Assembly: GCF_011578285.1 (NCBI RefSeq)
Contig: NZ_CP049916.1
Location: forward strand, 1,426,001 to 1,490,000
Direction: 5' to 3'
Length of the DNA stretch: 64,000 bases
From: Acinetobacter lanii
GTDB taxonomy: Bacteria > Pseudomonadota > Gammaproteobacteria > Pseudomonadales > Moraxellaceae
Positions 18,200 to 26,898 of the stretch are shown piece by piece. Below the pieces are notes generated by a model, which saw only the letters and a program-made list of their open reading frames with translations, had not been told where the DNA came from and did no database searches. The position numbers and the translations under genes were made by a program. Each line of letters starts with the position of its first letter. The first letter of the stretch is position 1.

Positions 18200-18985
18200 A
18201 TGTCGGATACTCAACAAGGAAGAGCGCTAGAACTAAAAGATTCAGAACGAAACATTGAAGATCGTCCCAAAATTGCCTTAGTGATTGGGGCCGGCGATGC
18301 CACAGGCGGTGAGATTGCCAAACGCTTTGCCGGTGGAGGTTATGCCGTATGTATGACCAGACGCAATGCGGAAAAGCTACAACCCTTGATTGATGAGATC
18401 AAGGCGCAAGGCTCGGAGGCATTTGGTTTTGCTTCCGATGCACGAAAAGAAGATCAAGTCATTGAGTTGATCGAAAAAATTGAGTCAGAGATTGGACCTA
18501 TTGAAGTGATGGTGTTTAATATTGGTGCCAATGTACCCTGTAGTATTTTAGAAGAAACCGCACGTAAGTATTTTAAAATATGGGAAATGGCGTGTTTCTC
18601 AGCCTTTTTAACCGGTCGAGAAGTAGCAAAGCGTATGGTCACACGAGAGCGCGGCACGATTATTTTTACCGGTGCCACGGCAGGTTTAAGAGGTGCCGCG
18701 TATTTTGGTGCGTTTGCAGGGGCGAAACATGCACTGCGGGCTTTGGCACAAAGTATGGCAAGAGAACTGGGTCCGCGAAATATTCATGTCGCGCATGTGG
18801 TGGTGGATGGTGCGATTGACACCGAATTTATTCAAACGACTTTTCCTGCACTGTATGAGAAAAAAGAGCAAGATGGCATTTTAAATCCTGCTCATATTGC
18901 TGAAAATTATTGGCATATTGCCCATCAACCCCGCGATGCATGGACGCATGAATTGGATCTCAGACCTTGGATGGAAAAATGGTAA
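18200..18985 (+). CDS. atypical short-chain dehydrogenase lacking the catalytic Ser and Tyr
   Basis: This 261-residue SDR-fold protein has an altered nucleotide motif, GAGDATGGEIA (about residues 30-40), in place of TGxxxGIG. The active site reads FTGATAG and FAGAK: the usual Ser is Ala (about 159) and the usual Tyr is Phe (F172), while Lys (K176) remains. This matches the SDR subgroup described as having Phe instead of the active-site Tyr (SDR_c10 in the conserved-domain scheme). It may bind NAD(P) without ordinary oxidoreductase activity. The ATG at 18200 follows GGAGAGGGAATA and is preferred over 18179. It is followed by a thioredoxin-fold protein and an alcohol dehydrogenase. Confidence 0.85.
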   Translation: MSDTQQGRALELKDSERNIEDRPKIALVIGAGDATGGEIAKRFAGGGYAVCMTRRNAEKLQPLIDEIKAQGSEAFGFASDARKEDQVIELIEKIESEIGPIEVMVFNIGANVPCSILEETARKYFKIWEMACFSAFLTGREVAKRMVTRERGTIIFTGATAGLRGAAYFGAFAGAKHALRALAQSMARELGPRNIHVAHVVVDGAIDTEFIQTTFPALYEKKEQDGILNPAHIAENYWHIAHQPRDAWTHELDLRPWMEKW

Positions 18986-19056
18986 TGGACCAAAACCACA
19001 TCATAGAAAATATTTAAGCTCAAAAATAAAGCATTTGAATAATAAGGACATTAAAC

Positions 19057-19653
19057 ATGAAGATGATCGAATTTTACTTCGACTTAGGCAGCCCTTACAG
19101 CTACATCGGGTTTTATCAATTGCAAAAAATCGCCGCACAATATCAGGCTGAAATCATCTACAAGCCGATGCTGTTAGGTGCGGTGTTTAAATCTACAGGC
19201 AATTCAAGTCCGATTATGGTGCCTGCCAAAGCACAATACGCCATGATTGATTTGCGCCGTTGGTCCAAGTTGTGGGACATTCCTTTAAAAATGAATCCGC
19301 ATTTTCCGCTCAATACCCTATACATCATGCGTTTGGTTACCGCGGTGCAACTATTTGAACCTGAGAAGTTTCAAACGGTGTTGATAGGACTGTTTAATGC
19401 CATGTTTAGACAACCACGGAATCTCAATGATCAAACAGAGCTGCTCCAAGTGACTACGGCATTGGGACTGAGTGAACAACAAGTCAAAGTATGGTTGGAA
19501 GATGAAAAAGTAAAAAGTGAATTAAAAGTCGTGACTGAAGAAGCAATTGAGCGTGGGATTTTTGGTGCGCCAAGTTTCTTTGTCAAAGATGAATTGTATT
19601 GGGGTGTGGATCATTTACATTTTGTTGAAAACGCTTTACAACAGAATGAATAA
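19057..19653 (+). CDS. DsbA/kappa-GST family protein, 2-hydroxychromene-2-carboxylate isomerase type
   Basis: This 198-residue cytoplasmic thioredoxin-fold protein begins MIEFYFDLGSPYSYIGFYQL, where SPYSY replaces the CxxC of disulphide enzymes and supplies the glutathione-activating serine in kappa-class transferases. The C-terminal EEAIERGIFGAPSFFVKDEL contains the cis-Pro loop (GAPSFFV) typical of 2-hydroxychromene-2-carboxylate isomerases. Known relatives isomerise naphthalene-pathway intermediates using glutathione, but no aromatic pathway genes are nearby, so the substrate is open. It sits 71 bases after the atypical SDR and is probably co-transcribed with it. Confidence 0.85.
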   Translation: MKMIEFYFDLGSPYSYIGFYQLQKIAAQYQAEIIYKPMLLGAVFKSTGNSSPIMVPAKAQYAMIDLRRWSKLWDIPLKMNPHFPLNTLYIMRLVTAVQLFEPEKFQTVLIGLFNAMFRQPRNLNDQTELLQVTTALGLSEQQVKVWLEDEKVKSELKVVTEEAIERGIFGAPSFFVKDELYWGVDHLHFVENALQQNE

Positions 19654-19831
19654 AGCACTTGATATACAGCTTGGCTCAATGATTTGAATCATAGAGAGTA
19701 TTTAAATCGTATCGTTCACAAATGAATCTAATGGATCATTCTTTTAAGCAAAATCCTGAACGCTTCAGTGCGTATAAGCAATAAAACATGATAGTTTTTA
19801 ATTCTGATAACTGATGAAAAAGGAATACAGC

Positions 19832-20890
19832 ATGACACAACAGATTTTGGCCTATGCAGCACTTGATGCTAAAAGTCCTTTGGTTCCTTTTAAGTTTGAA
19901 CAGCGTAAATCACGTCCGGATGATGTGATTATTGATATTGAATATTGTGGTGTGTGTCATTCAGACCTACATCAAGCGCGCAATGATTGGGGCTTTAGCC
20001 GTTATCCGATCGTCCCTGGTCATGAAGTGATTGGGCGTGTGAAAAGTATTGGTAGCGCCGTCACTAAATTTAAAGTCGGTGAGTTGGTCGGCATTGGTTG
20101 TATGGTAGATTCATGCCGTAGCTGTTCAGCCTGTCACCAAGGTCTTGAGCAATATTGTGAGCAGGGCAATACAGGAACGTATGGCAGTGTTGATCGTCAT
20201 GATCAAAGCATAACTTATGGGGGTTATTCACAAACCATTATTGCCAGCCAAGATTTTGTGCTCAGAGTCCCTGAAAATTTAGATACCCAAGCCGTTGCGC
20301 CAATATTATGTGCAGGGATTACCACGTGGTCACCACTTCGTCACTGGAAAGTCGGTCCTAAATCTAAAGTGGCTGTGGTGGGTCTAGGTGGACTTGGGCA
20401 TATGGCGATTAAATTGGCGCATGCTTTAGGTGCAGACGTGACACTTTTTACACGTTCGCCAAGTAAGGAACAAGATGCCAAAGATTTAGGTGCAGATCGA
20501 ATTGTGCTATCCACCGATGAGCAGCAAATGAAGTCTGCACAAAACCAGTTCGATCTAATTATTGATACTGTACCGTATGATCATGATCTAAAACCCTATA
20601 TTCCAACGCTTGCATTAAATGGCACAATTGTATTGGTGGGCTATTTGGGTGAAATCAGTGCAACCAACACGGTACCATTGATCTTAGGTCGTAAATCAAT
20701 TGCAGGTTCACTCATTGGCGGGATTCAAGAAACCCAAGAGCTTTTAGATTTCTGCGGTGAGCATAATATTGTCTCTGATGTTGAAGTCATCAAGATGCAA
20801 GAGATCAATGAAGCTTTCGAGCGTATGCAAAAAAGCGATGTGAAATACCGTTTTGTGATTGATTTAAAATCATTACAAGCGTCAGCTTAA
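19832..20890 (+). CDS. zinc-dependent NAD(P) alcohol dehydrogenase (YahK/CAD type)
   Basis: This 352-residue medium-chain dehydrogenase has the catalytic zinc residues in CGVCHSDLHQARNDWG and VPGHEVIG, and the structural zinc cysteines in CRSCSACHQGLEQYC. The Rossmann motif is VVGLGGLGHMAIKLAHALGA (about residues 178-197). The layout matches the cinnamyl-alcohol/YahK group of broad-range aldehyde reductases that usually use NADPH. The ATG at 19832 follows AAAGGAATACAGC; the ATG at 19814 is less likely. It lies about 180 bases after the isomerase-like gene and ends at a terminator, so it may be a separate unit. Confidence 0.92.
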   Translation: MTQQILAYAALDAKSPLVPFKFEQRKSRPDDVIIDIEYCGVCHSDLHQARNDWGFSRYPIVPGHEVIGRVKSIGSAVTKFKVGELVGIGCMVDSCRSCSACHQGLEQYCEQGNTGTYGSVDRHDQSITYGGYSQTIIASQDFVLRVPENLDTQAVAPILCAGITTWSPLRHWKVGPKSKVAVVGLGGLGHMAIKLAHALGADVTLFTRSPSKEQDAKDLGADRIVLSTDEQQMKSAQNQFDLIIDTVPYDHDLKPYIPTLALNGTIVLVGYLGEISATNTVPLILGRKSIAGSLIGGIQETQELLDFCGEHNIVSDVEVIKMQEINEAFERMQKSDVKYRFVIDLKSLQASA

Positions 20891-20936
20891 ACGAGTTTAT
20901 GTAATAATTCGCACCATGGATGACTAGATTCATGAT

Positions 20937-20968
20937 TAAAATCCCCATTTAGGTAGGGATTTTTTATT
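20937..20968 (+). terminator. intrinsic terminator after the alcohol dehydrogenase
   Basis: AAAATCCC and GGGATTTT form an 8-base stem around a 10-base loop, followed by further T. It lies 45 bases after the stop codon, between convergent genes. Confidence 0.75.
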
Positions 20969-21001
20969 CAGAGCAAATGAACTTTAAAACCTATTCATTA
21001 T

Positions 21002-21817
21002 TCAAAATAATCGTTTTAGATGAGTTGAACTTTCCACTTGTTCAATTTCATGTTCGTCTTTCAGATTAACACCTGAATAGCCTAATTTGTTTGATTGTCG
21101 CATCAAATTCATTAAACGCTGTGTGGCAATCGGAATGCTTAGACCGGCAGGTCGGACATTGGAAATACAATTTCGTTTGGAGTCTAAACAACCTGATTTT
21201 GCCTGCCAGGTGTAGTAAATCCCCATACTGTCGGGAGAGCTGAGTCCGGGGCGTTCACCAATTAGCATCACCAACATTTTAGTATTGAGACGTTCTGCCA
21301 CTTCATCGCCCAAAGCGACACGACTCCCTGTGGCAATCACAACAGGTGCTAAAGACCATTGTTCATATTCAATTTGGCTTTTTAAAGAGTGTATAAATGC
21401 AAGCGCATTTTCTTCAATTGCAAGCGCAGATAGACCATCTCCAATCACAATGCAAACATCATACTGATTGGCTTTGCCATAATTAAAATTATGCAAGGTT
21501 TGTTGTGATTCTTCATTGAGTAAACGACCAAAGTCAGGGCGTTTTAAATACTCTTGTTTGTCTTGCGCTTGACTCTGTACTAGCAAACTGTCTAATCCAA
21601 TACTTTGTAGCTTGTGTTGTAAAGTTTCAGTATCAAGTTCCTGATAGACCGCATCACGTGCTTGTGCATGAGCCAATTGAAACTCAAGCATGGCTTTTGT
21701 CGGAATGCTACAACCTGCACGACCGATGGCAATACGAGCATCGGTAAATTGTTTCAGTTTTTCCCATGCATCAATGTGAGTGTCTTGAGCATAAGGATCA
21801 TTGGGGATTAAATTCAT
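21002..21817 (-). CDS. eutC: ethanolamine ammonia-lyase small subunit
   Basis: EutC is the light chain of the adenosylcobalamin enzyme that splits ethanolamine into acetaldehyde and ammonia. This 271-residue protein shows ARIAIGRAGCSIPTKAMLEFQLAHAQARDAV near the N-terminus, in pieces typical of EutC, then IGDGLSALA and VMLIGERPGLSSPDSMGIY. The length is normal. The ATG at 21817 has TAGGAG upstream and starts nine bases after the eutB stop codon, so the two subunits are translationally linked. It is the last gene of the permease-eutB-eutC operon. Confidence 0.95.
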   Translation of the reverse strand: MNLIPNDPYAQDTHIDAWEKLKQFTDARIAIGRAGCSIPTKAMLEFQLAHAQARDAVYQELDTETLQHKLQSIGLDSLLVQSQAQDKQEYLKRPDFGRLLNEESQQTLHNFNYGKANQYDVCIVIGDGLSALAIEENALAFIHSLKSQIEYEQWSLAPVVIATGSRVALGDEVAERLNTKMLVMLIGERPGLSSPDSMGIYYTWQAKSGCLDSKRNCISNVRPAGLSIPIATQRLMNLMRQSNKLGYSGVNLKDEHEIEQVESSTHLKRLF

Positions 21818-21826
21818 CACATGCTC

Positions 21827-23209
21827 CTACGCCAACAATTTTGAAAATTGAGCAGGCATGTGTTCTGCCCAGTGGATGCGATTATTGCTTTGCTTAAATA
21901 TGCCTTGCTCGCTGAGCCATGTATCGAACTCAGGAGCGGCTTTGAGTCCCATCAATTGACGTAAATACAAGGCATCATGGAAAGAGGTGGTTTGATAATT
22001 CAGCATGACATCATCCGAACCCGGAATCCCCATAATAAAGTTCAGTCCTGCTGCACCAAAGAGGGTCAGGAGTACGTCCATATCATTTTGATCCGCATCG
22101 GCATGGTTGGTATAGCAGATATCACAGCCCATCGGTAGGCCAAGCAATTTGCCACAGAAATGATCTTCTAAGCCTGCACGAATAATCTGTTTACCGTCAT
22201 AGAGATATTCAGGGCCGATAAAGCCAACCACGGTATTCACAAGCAAGGGATTGTATTTACGGGCGACCGCATAAGCGCGTGCTTCAAGGGTTTGTTGATC
22301 CACGCCGTGATGGGCATGACTCGATAAGGCACTGCCTTGTCCTGTTTCAAAATACATCAAGTTTTGCCCGACCGTACCACGTTTTAAAGCTAGAGTGGCT
22401 TCATAACCTTCTTGCAGTAAATCGAGTGAAATACCAAAACCTTCATTGGCCAATTGCGTGCCTGCGATGGATTGGAACATCAGATCTATCGGGACATTAC
22501 GCTCTGCCAATTGAATGCCTGAACTGATATGGGTCAGCACACAAGACTGCGTTGGAATTTGATACTCTTGAATAATATGATCCATGAGTTTTAGTAATTC
22601 AGTCAAATTTTGTAAGTTGTCTGTGGCAGGGTTGATCCCAATCACAGCATCACCATTGCCATACATCAAACCATCTAAAATACTGGCAGAGATTCCAAGC
22701 AAATCATCGGTCGGGTGATTCGGTTGTAAACGTGTAGAGAGATGACCTTTAAGCCCAATAGTATTACGAAATTTTGTGATCACTTCGCATTTACTTGCGA
22801 CCAGAATCAAGTCCTGATTACGCATAATTTTACTGACCGCCGCCACCATTTCAGGCGTTAAGCCCATGCTCAAGCTTTGCAATTTTTCAGTGGTTGCATC
22901 GCTACTCAATAACCAATTGCGAAAATCACCCACCGTAAAGTGAGAAATTGGCGCAAATAAATCCGCACGATGATCATCGATAATTAAGCGTGTGACTTCA
23001 TCTCGGTCGTAATCGACCAAAACTTCATTTAAGAAATTCTTTAAGGGAATATCGGCTAAAGCCATTTGTGCGGCAACGCGTTCTGTTGCATTTTCTGCGG
23101 CAACACCCGCGAGCTCATCGCCTGAGCGTAGCGGGGTTGCTTTTGCCATCAGGGTTTTTAAATCAGCAAAGACATAATTCTGATGGGCAATTGATGTTTT
23201 GTACGACAT
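21827..23209 (-). CDS. eutB: ethanolamine ammonia-lyase large subunit
   Basis: EutB is the 460-residue heavy chain carrying the active-site barrel that binds ethanolamine and adenosylcobalamin. Typical segments are ANEGFGISLDLL, VGQNLMYFETGQGSALSSHAHHGVD split across the active site, LGLPMGCDICYTNHADADQND and IMGIPGSDDVMLNYQTTSFHD. It is full length. It is preceded by the permease gene at 26 bases and followed immediately by eutC. No microcompartment shell gene, no reactivase gene eutA and no cobalamin adenosyltransferase lie nearby, so cofactor supply must come from elsewhere. Confidence 0.96.
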   Translation of the reverse strand: MSYKTSIAHQNYVFADLKTLMAKATPLRSGDELAGVAAENATERVAAQMALADIPLKNFLNEVLVDYDRDEVTRLIIDDHRADLFAPISHFTVGDFRNWLLSSDATTEKLQSLSMGLTPEMVAAVSKIMRNQDLILVASKCEVITKFRNTIGLKGHLSTRLQPNHPTDDLLGISASILDGLMYGNGDAVIGINPATDNLQNLTELLKLMDHIIQEYQIPTQSCVLTHISSGIQLAERNVPIDLMFQSIAGTQLANEGFGISLDLLQEGYEATLALKRGTVGQNLMYFETGQGSALSSHAHHGVDQQTLEARAYAVARKYNPLLVNTVVGFIGPEYLYDGKQIIRAGLEDHFCGKLLGLPMGCDICYTNHADADQNDMDVLLTLFGAAGLNFIMGIPGSDDVMLNYQTTSFHDALYLRQLMGLKAAPEFDTWLSEQGIFKQSNNRIHWAEHMPAQFSKLLA

Positions 23210-23235
23210 ATTTAAATCCTTTTAATTTTATTTTT

Positions 23236-24672
23236 TTAAAGCTCTTGTTCAGCTTGACGAATCGCTTCAAATTCTTCTTCAGGTGTACCTTTCACCAATT
23301 TGTGGCGACTGTAGACCAAGAAGTACACGATAAATGCGACATAAATGCCCGCAGCCATAAACCACACTTTAGGATCCACCAAGAAGCCTGCAATGACTGC
23401 GATCAATGCTAAAACAAGCGCAATACTAGACGTCACAATACCACCCGGTGTTTTATAAGGGCGATGCAGTTCAGGACGACTAATACGAAGTTTGATATGC
23501 GACAACATCATTAAGACATAAGAAATGGTGGCACCAAAAACAGCCATGAGAATCAGTAGGTCACCTTCGCCTGTTAAAGATAATAAAAAACCCATGATGC
23601 CCGGAATAATAATCGCTAAATAAGGCGCTTTATTTGAGTTGGTGAGTGACAGCGAAGTTGGTAAGTAGCCGGCACGAGACAAGGCAAAGATTTGACGTGA
23701 ATAGGCATAGATAATCGAGAAGAAACTTGCGATTAAACCTGCAAGACCGACAAAGTTGACGAAGCTTGCAAGCCAAGTGTTTTCACCATAGACCGCTTTA
23801 AGCGCATCGACCAAAGGTGCGCCTGATGCTTTCAGTGAGTCTGCACCTGCAGCACCTGCGCCTAAGAAGAGTATTAATATGGCAAATGCCGCTAAAATGA
23901 GCATTGAACCAATGAGGCCACGGGGTAATGATTTGGTTGGGTCTTTGGCTTCTTCAGCCGCCAAAGGCACACCTTCAACCGCTAAGAAGAACCAAATCGC
24001 ATAAGGTACGGCCGCCCAAATGCCAATATAGCCCATCGGTAAGAATGAACTTGCACCGGCTTTATCAGTCACCGAAATATTAAATAAATTGGCACTATTA
24101 AAATGCGGAATCATGGAAACGATAAACACGATCAATGCCACAGCGGCAATGGCCGTGATACAGAACATGATTTTTAAAGCTTCACCGGCGCCTACCAAAT
24201 GAATCCCCATAAACACCACGTAGCATGCGAGATAGATCATCCACCCGCCTATGCCAAATAAGGACTCACAGTAGGCGCCAATAAAGCAGGCAATCGCAGC
24301 AGGGGCAATTGCATATTCAATTAGAATCGCTGTTCCTGTGAGGTAGCCACCTAAAGGACCAAAAGCAGTGCGGGCAAAACTATAACCACCGCCTGCAGTC
24401 GGGAGCATGGTCGACATTTCTGACATTGAAAGACACATACATAGGTACATAATCGCAGCAAAGACAGTGGCGATAAACATGCCACCCCAACCGCCTTGGG
24501 CCAAACCAAAGTTCCAGCCTGCGAAGTCACCTGAAATTACATAAGCCACGCCCAAGCCGACCAAGAGCAGCCATCCAACAGCACCTTGTTTCAGTTGTCG
24601 CTTTTCAAAATATTGTTGTTGAATATCGGAATGCGAGGTCGGTAGAATACGATCACTACGAATTTCTGTCAT
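23236..24672 (-). CDS. eat: ethanolamine permease (APC superfamily)
   Basis: This 478-residue amino-acid/polyamine-type transporter has about 12 membrane segments. Near the N-terminus it has VISGDFAGWNFGLAQGGWGGM, typical of the ethanolamine permeases that accompany eutBC in Pseudomonas and Acinetobacter. FAVEGVPLAAEEAKDP-like text (here FLAVEGVPLAAEEAKDP) follows in the middle. It should bring ethanolamine across the inner membrane. GGAG lies six bases before the ATG at 24672, which is preferred over the TTG at 24684. It is the first gene of the operon with eutB and eutC, with about 260 bases back to the aldehyde dehydrogenase stop codon. Confidence 0.93.
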   Translation of the reverse strand: MTEIRSDRILPTSHSDIQQQYFEKRQLKQGAVGWLLLVGLGVAYVISGDFAGWNFGLAQGGWGGMFIATVFAAIMYLCMCLSMSEMSTMLPTAGGGYSFARTAFGPLGGYLTGTAILIEYAIAPAAIACFIGAYCESLFGIGGWMIYLACYVVFMGIHLVGAGEALKIMFCITAIAAVALIVFIVSMIPHFNSANLFNISVTDKAGASSFLPMGYIGIWAAVPYAIWFFLAVEGVPLAAEEAKDPTKSLPRGLIGSMLILAAFAILILFLGAGAAGADSLKASGAPLVDALKAVYGENTWLASFVNFVGLAGLIASFFSIIYAYSRQIFALSRAGYLPTSLSLTNSNKAPYLAIIIPGIMGFLLSLTGEGDLLILMAVFGATISYVLMMLSHIKLRISRPELHRPYKTPGGIVTSSIALVLALIAVIAGFLVDPKVWFMAAGIYVAFIVYFLVYSRHKLVKGTPEEEFEAIRQAEQEL

Positions 24673-24840
24673 GTTGAACTCCAATGTATTGTTTTGCTTG
24701 ATCTGTGGGCTAATGCAATTTCAGTACCAATGATCAGATCGCACATCCGTGTAATGACTGAAGTGAGGAAGACTTCATTTTTTGTTATCAGTTGTTTTTA
24801 AATTTTCAGAATAAATTCTAATGATGCAAGGTAGAGGGGA

Positions 24841-24874
24841 AATGCATACGGCTAAAGGCTTAACCGTATGCATT
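24841..24874 (-). other. 34-base hairpin between the aldehyde dehydrogenase and the permease
   Basis: AATGCATACGGCTA and TAACCGTATGCATT pair over 14 bases with one mismatch around a 6-base loop. On the minus strand the stem is followed by TTTCCCC rather than a T run, and on the plus strand by GAGACTTTTATTT. It may be a weak terminator of the aldehyde dehydrogenase transcript or a binding site controlling the permease-eutBC operon. The function is not proven. Confidence 0.5.
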
Positions 24875-24930
24875 GAGACTTTTATTTGCTAGTCGCAATA
24901 TCCGCTACGAGATGTATCAATGAAAAAGAG

Positions 24931-26442
24931 TTAGAAAAAGCCCATCGCTTTCGGTGAATAGCTCACTAGCAAGTTTTTGGTTTGTTGATAATGATCGAGC
25001 ATCATTTTGTGGTTTTCACGACCGATGCCTGATTTTTTATACCCACCAAAGGCTGCATGGGCAGGGTAGATATGATAACAATTGGTCCATACACGACCAG
25101 CCTGAATCGCACGACCTGCACGGTATGAGGTATGTGCTGAACGTGACCACACCCCGGCACCTAAACCATAAATGGTGTCATTGGCGATTTTGATCGCATC
25201 ATCAAAGTCTTTAAAAGTGGTTACCGCAAGGACAGGTCCAAAAATTTCTTCTTGGAAAGTTTTCATGCTGTTGTTGCCTTTGAAAATGGTCGGTTCAATA
25301 TAGAAGCCTGAACCAACTTCATGACGTTCACCGCCACCTGTTAAAACTTGTGCACCTTCAGCACGACCTGTGGCAATACACCCCAAGATTTTGTCTTGTT
25401 GCTCTTGTGAGGCTTGTGCGCCGATCATGGTGTCGGTATCAAGAGGGTGACCAGTCTTAATGCGTTTAACCCGTTCTACCGCTTTTTCTAAGAATTTATC
25501 GGCAATACTTTCTTGAACTAAGGCACGTGAAGGGCAGGTACAAATTTCACCTTGGTTTAAGGCAAACATCGCAAAACCTTCGAGGGCTTTGTCTAAGAAT
25601 TCATCATCTTTATCCATAATGTCTTCAAAGAACAGATTCGGTGATTTACCACCGAGCTCTAAAGTCACAGGAATGATATTCTCAGTGGCATATTGCATGA
25701 TCATTTGACCCACTGCTGTAGAGCCTGTAAATGCAATTTTGGAAATACGTGGATTCGTTGCCAATGGACGCCCGACTTCAACGCCATAACCATTGACAAT
25801 ATTGAGTACGCCTTCAGGCAGTAAATCTTGAATGAGTTCTACTAACACCAAAATACTAGCAGGGGTTTGTTCCGCAGGTTTGAGTACAATACAGTTGCCG
25901 GCCGCCAAAGCTGGGGCAAGTTTCCATGCCGCCATTAAGATCGGGAAGTTCCATGGAATGATTTGACCGACGACGCCCAAAGGTTCATGGAAATGGTAAG
26001 CGATGGTGTCTTCATCAATTTCAGAGATGCCACCTTCTTGAGCACGAATACAGCCTGCAAAATAACGGAAATGATCGATGGTCAGTGGAATATCAGCTGC
26101 TAAAGTTTCACGCACAGGTTTACCGTTGTCCCATGTTTCAGCCACAGCAATCAGTTCTAAATTTTCTTCTAAACGGTCTGCAATTTTCAGCAAGATGTTC
26201 GAGCGAGTGGTAGGTGATGCTTTGCCCCAAGCGTCTTTTGCTTTGTGAGCAGCATCGAGCGCAAGTTCAATGTCTTCGACAGAAGAACGTGGAATTTTAG
26301 TAAAAGCTTTACCATCAACTGGGGAAATATTATCAAAATATTCACCCTTAACTGGTGGCACCCATTTTCCGCCAATAAAGTTTTCATATTGGGCTTTAAA
26401 TTGTACTTTTGAACCGGGTTGGTTTGGATCGACATAACGCAT
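24931..26442 (-). CDS. NAD-dependent aldehyde dehydrogenase (acetaldehyde type, ExaC/AcoD-like)
   Basis: This 503-residue enzyme matches acetaldehyde dehydrogenases of the ExaC/AcoD group. It has [20 protein letters not shown], the general-base Glu in [16 protein letters not shown] (about residues 261-276) and the nucleophile in [14 protein letters not shown] (about 296-309, with two nearby Cys). The protein ends in the typical [25 protein letters not shown] region. It should oxidise acetaldehyde released by ethanolamine ammonia-lyase to acetate. It lies directly upstream of the permease-eutBC operon and is divergent from the regulator. AAGGGAAATTCTT precedes the ATG. Confidence 0.93.
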   Translation of the reverse strand: MRYVDPNQPGSKVQFKAQYENFIGGKWVPPVKGEYFDNISPVDGKAFTKIPRSSVEDIELALDAAHKAKDAWGKASPTTRSNILLKIADRLEENLELIAVAETWDNGKPVRETLAADIPLTIDHFRYFAGCIRAQEGGISEIDEDTIAYHFHEPLGVVGQIIPWNFPILMAAWKLAPALAAGNCIVLKPAEQTPASILVLVELIQDLLPEGVLNIVNGYGVEVGRPLATNPRISKIAFTGSTAVGQMIMQYATENIIPVTLELGGKSPNLFFEDIMDKDDEFLDKALEGFAMFALNQGEICTCPSRALVQESIADKFLEKAVERVKRIKTGHPLDTDTMIGAQASQEQQDKILGCIATGRAEGAQVLTGGGERHEVGSGFYIEPTIFKGNNSMKTFQEEIFGPVLAVTTFKDFDDAIKIANDTIYGLGAGVWSRSAHTSYRAGRAIQAGRVWTNCYHIYPAHAAFGGYKKSGIGRENHKMMLDHYQQTKNLLVSYSPKAMGFF

Positions 26443-26898
26443 AAGAATTTCCCTTTACTTATTGGGCACTGCATTCAATTGAGCAGACAGTGCCATGTGA
26501 TAACCTGATACTTGATCTGAGCATATAAATGCAAAGGTAGGTAAAAGGTAGGCGTATTGACTAAGGGTGTGGAATGATTAGATAGATGTCAGTTTGAATA
26601 GTTTGGCTGTCTTTGTTTTAAAAGGAAAATGTTACTGGAATGTTGCATGGTATTTTTTGCGCTTTCATTGAAAAAAGCTTTGCGATATGCTCGAAAAAGA
26701 TCACTATGAAAAGTGGATGAATTAAAGTTATTTGCTTCTTAGAGATTGTATAGATCAAAGTTTAATGAATTTAATTTTTAGAATTTCAGTGCGTTAGAAG
26801 GTTGATTAAGCAGATAAAAATAACAATAAAAGATAGAAAAATGAAAAAAATCCATTGGATTAGGGAAGCAATGCACACACAATGAAGGACGGTTAAAA
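26443..26898. other. divergent control region of the ethanolamine locus
   Basis: This 456-base region lies between the aldehyde dehydrogenase and the regulator and should hold both promoters and any regulator sites. It is AT-rich. I searched for sigma-54 -24/-12 elements; GG...GC pairs such as TGGCACTGTCTGC have a spacing of 10 rather than 12, so none fits. GGCACTG (26464-26471 area) and CAGTGCC (26489-26495 area) form an inverted repeat just upstream of the dehydrogenase start codon. Confidence 0.5.

Noticed and set aside
26443..26898. Sigma-54 promoter for the aldehyde dehydrogenase
   Set aside because: The AcoR-like N-terminus suggested one, but every GG...GC pair seen has the wrong spacing (8 or 10), and the regulator lacks the AAA+ domain needed for sigma-54.
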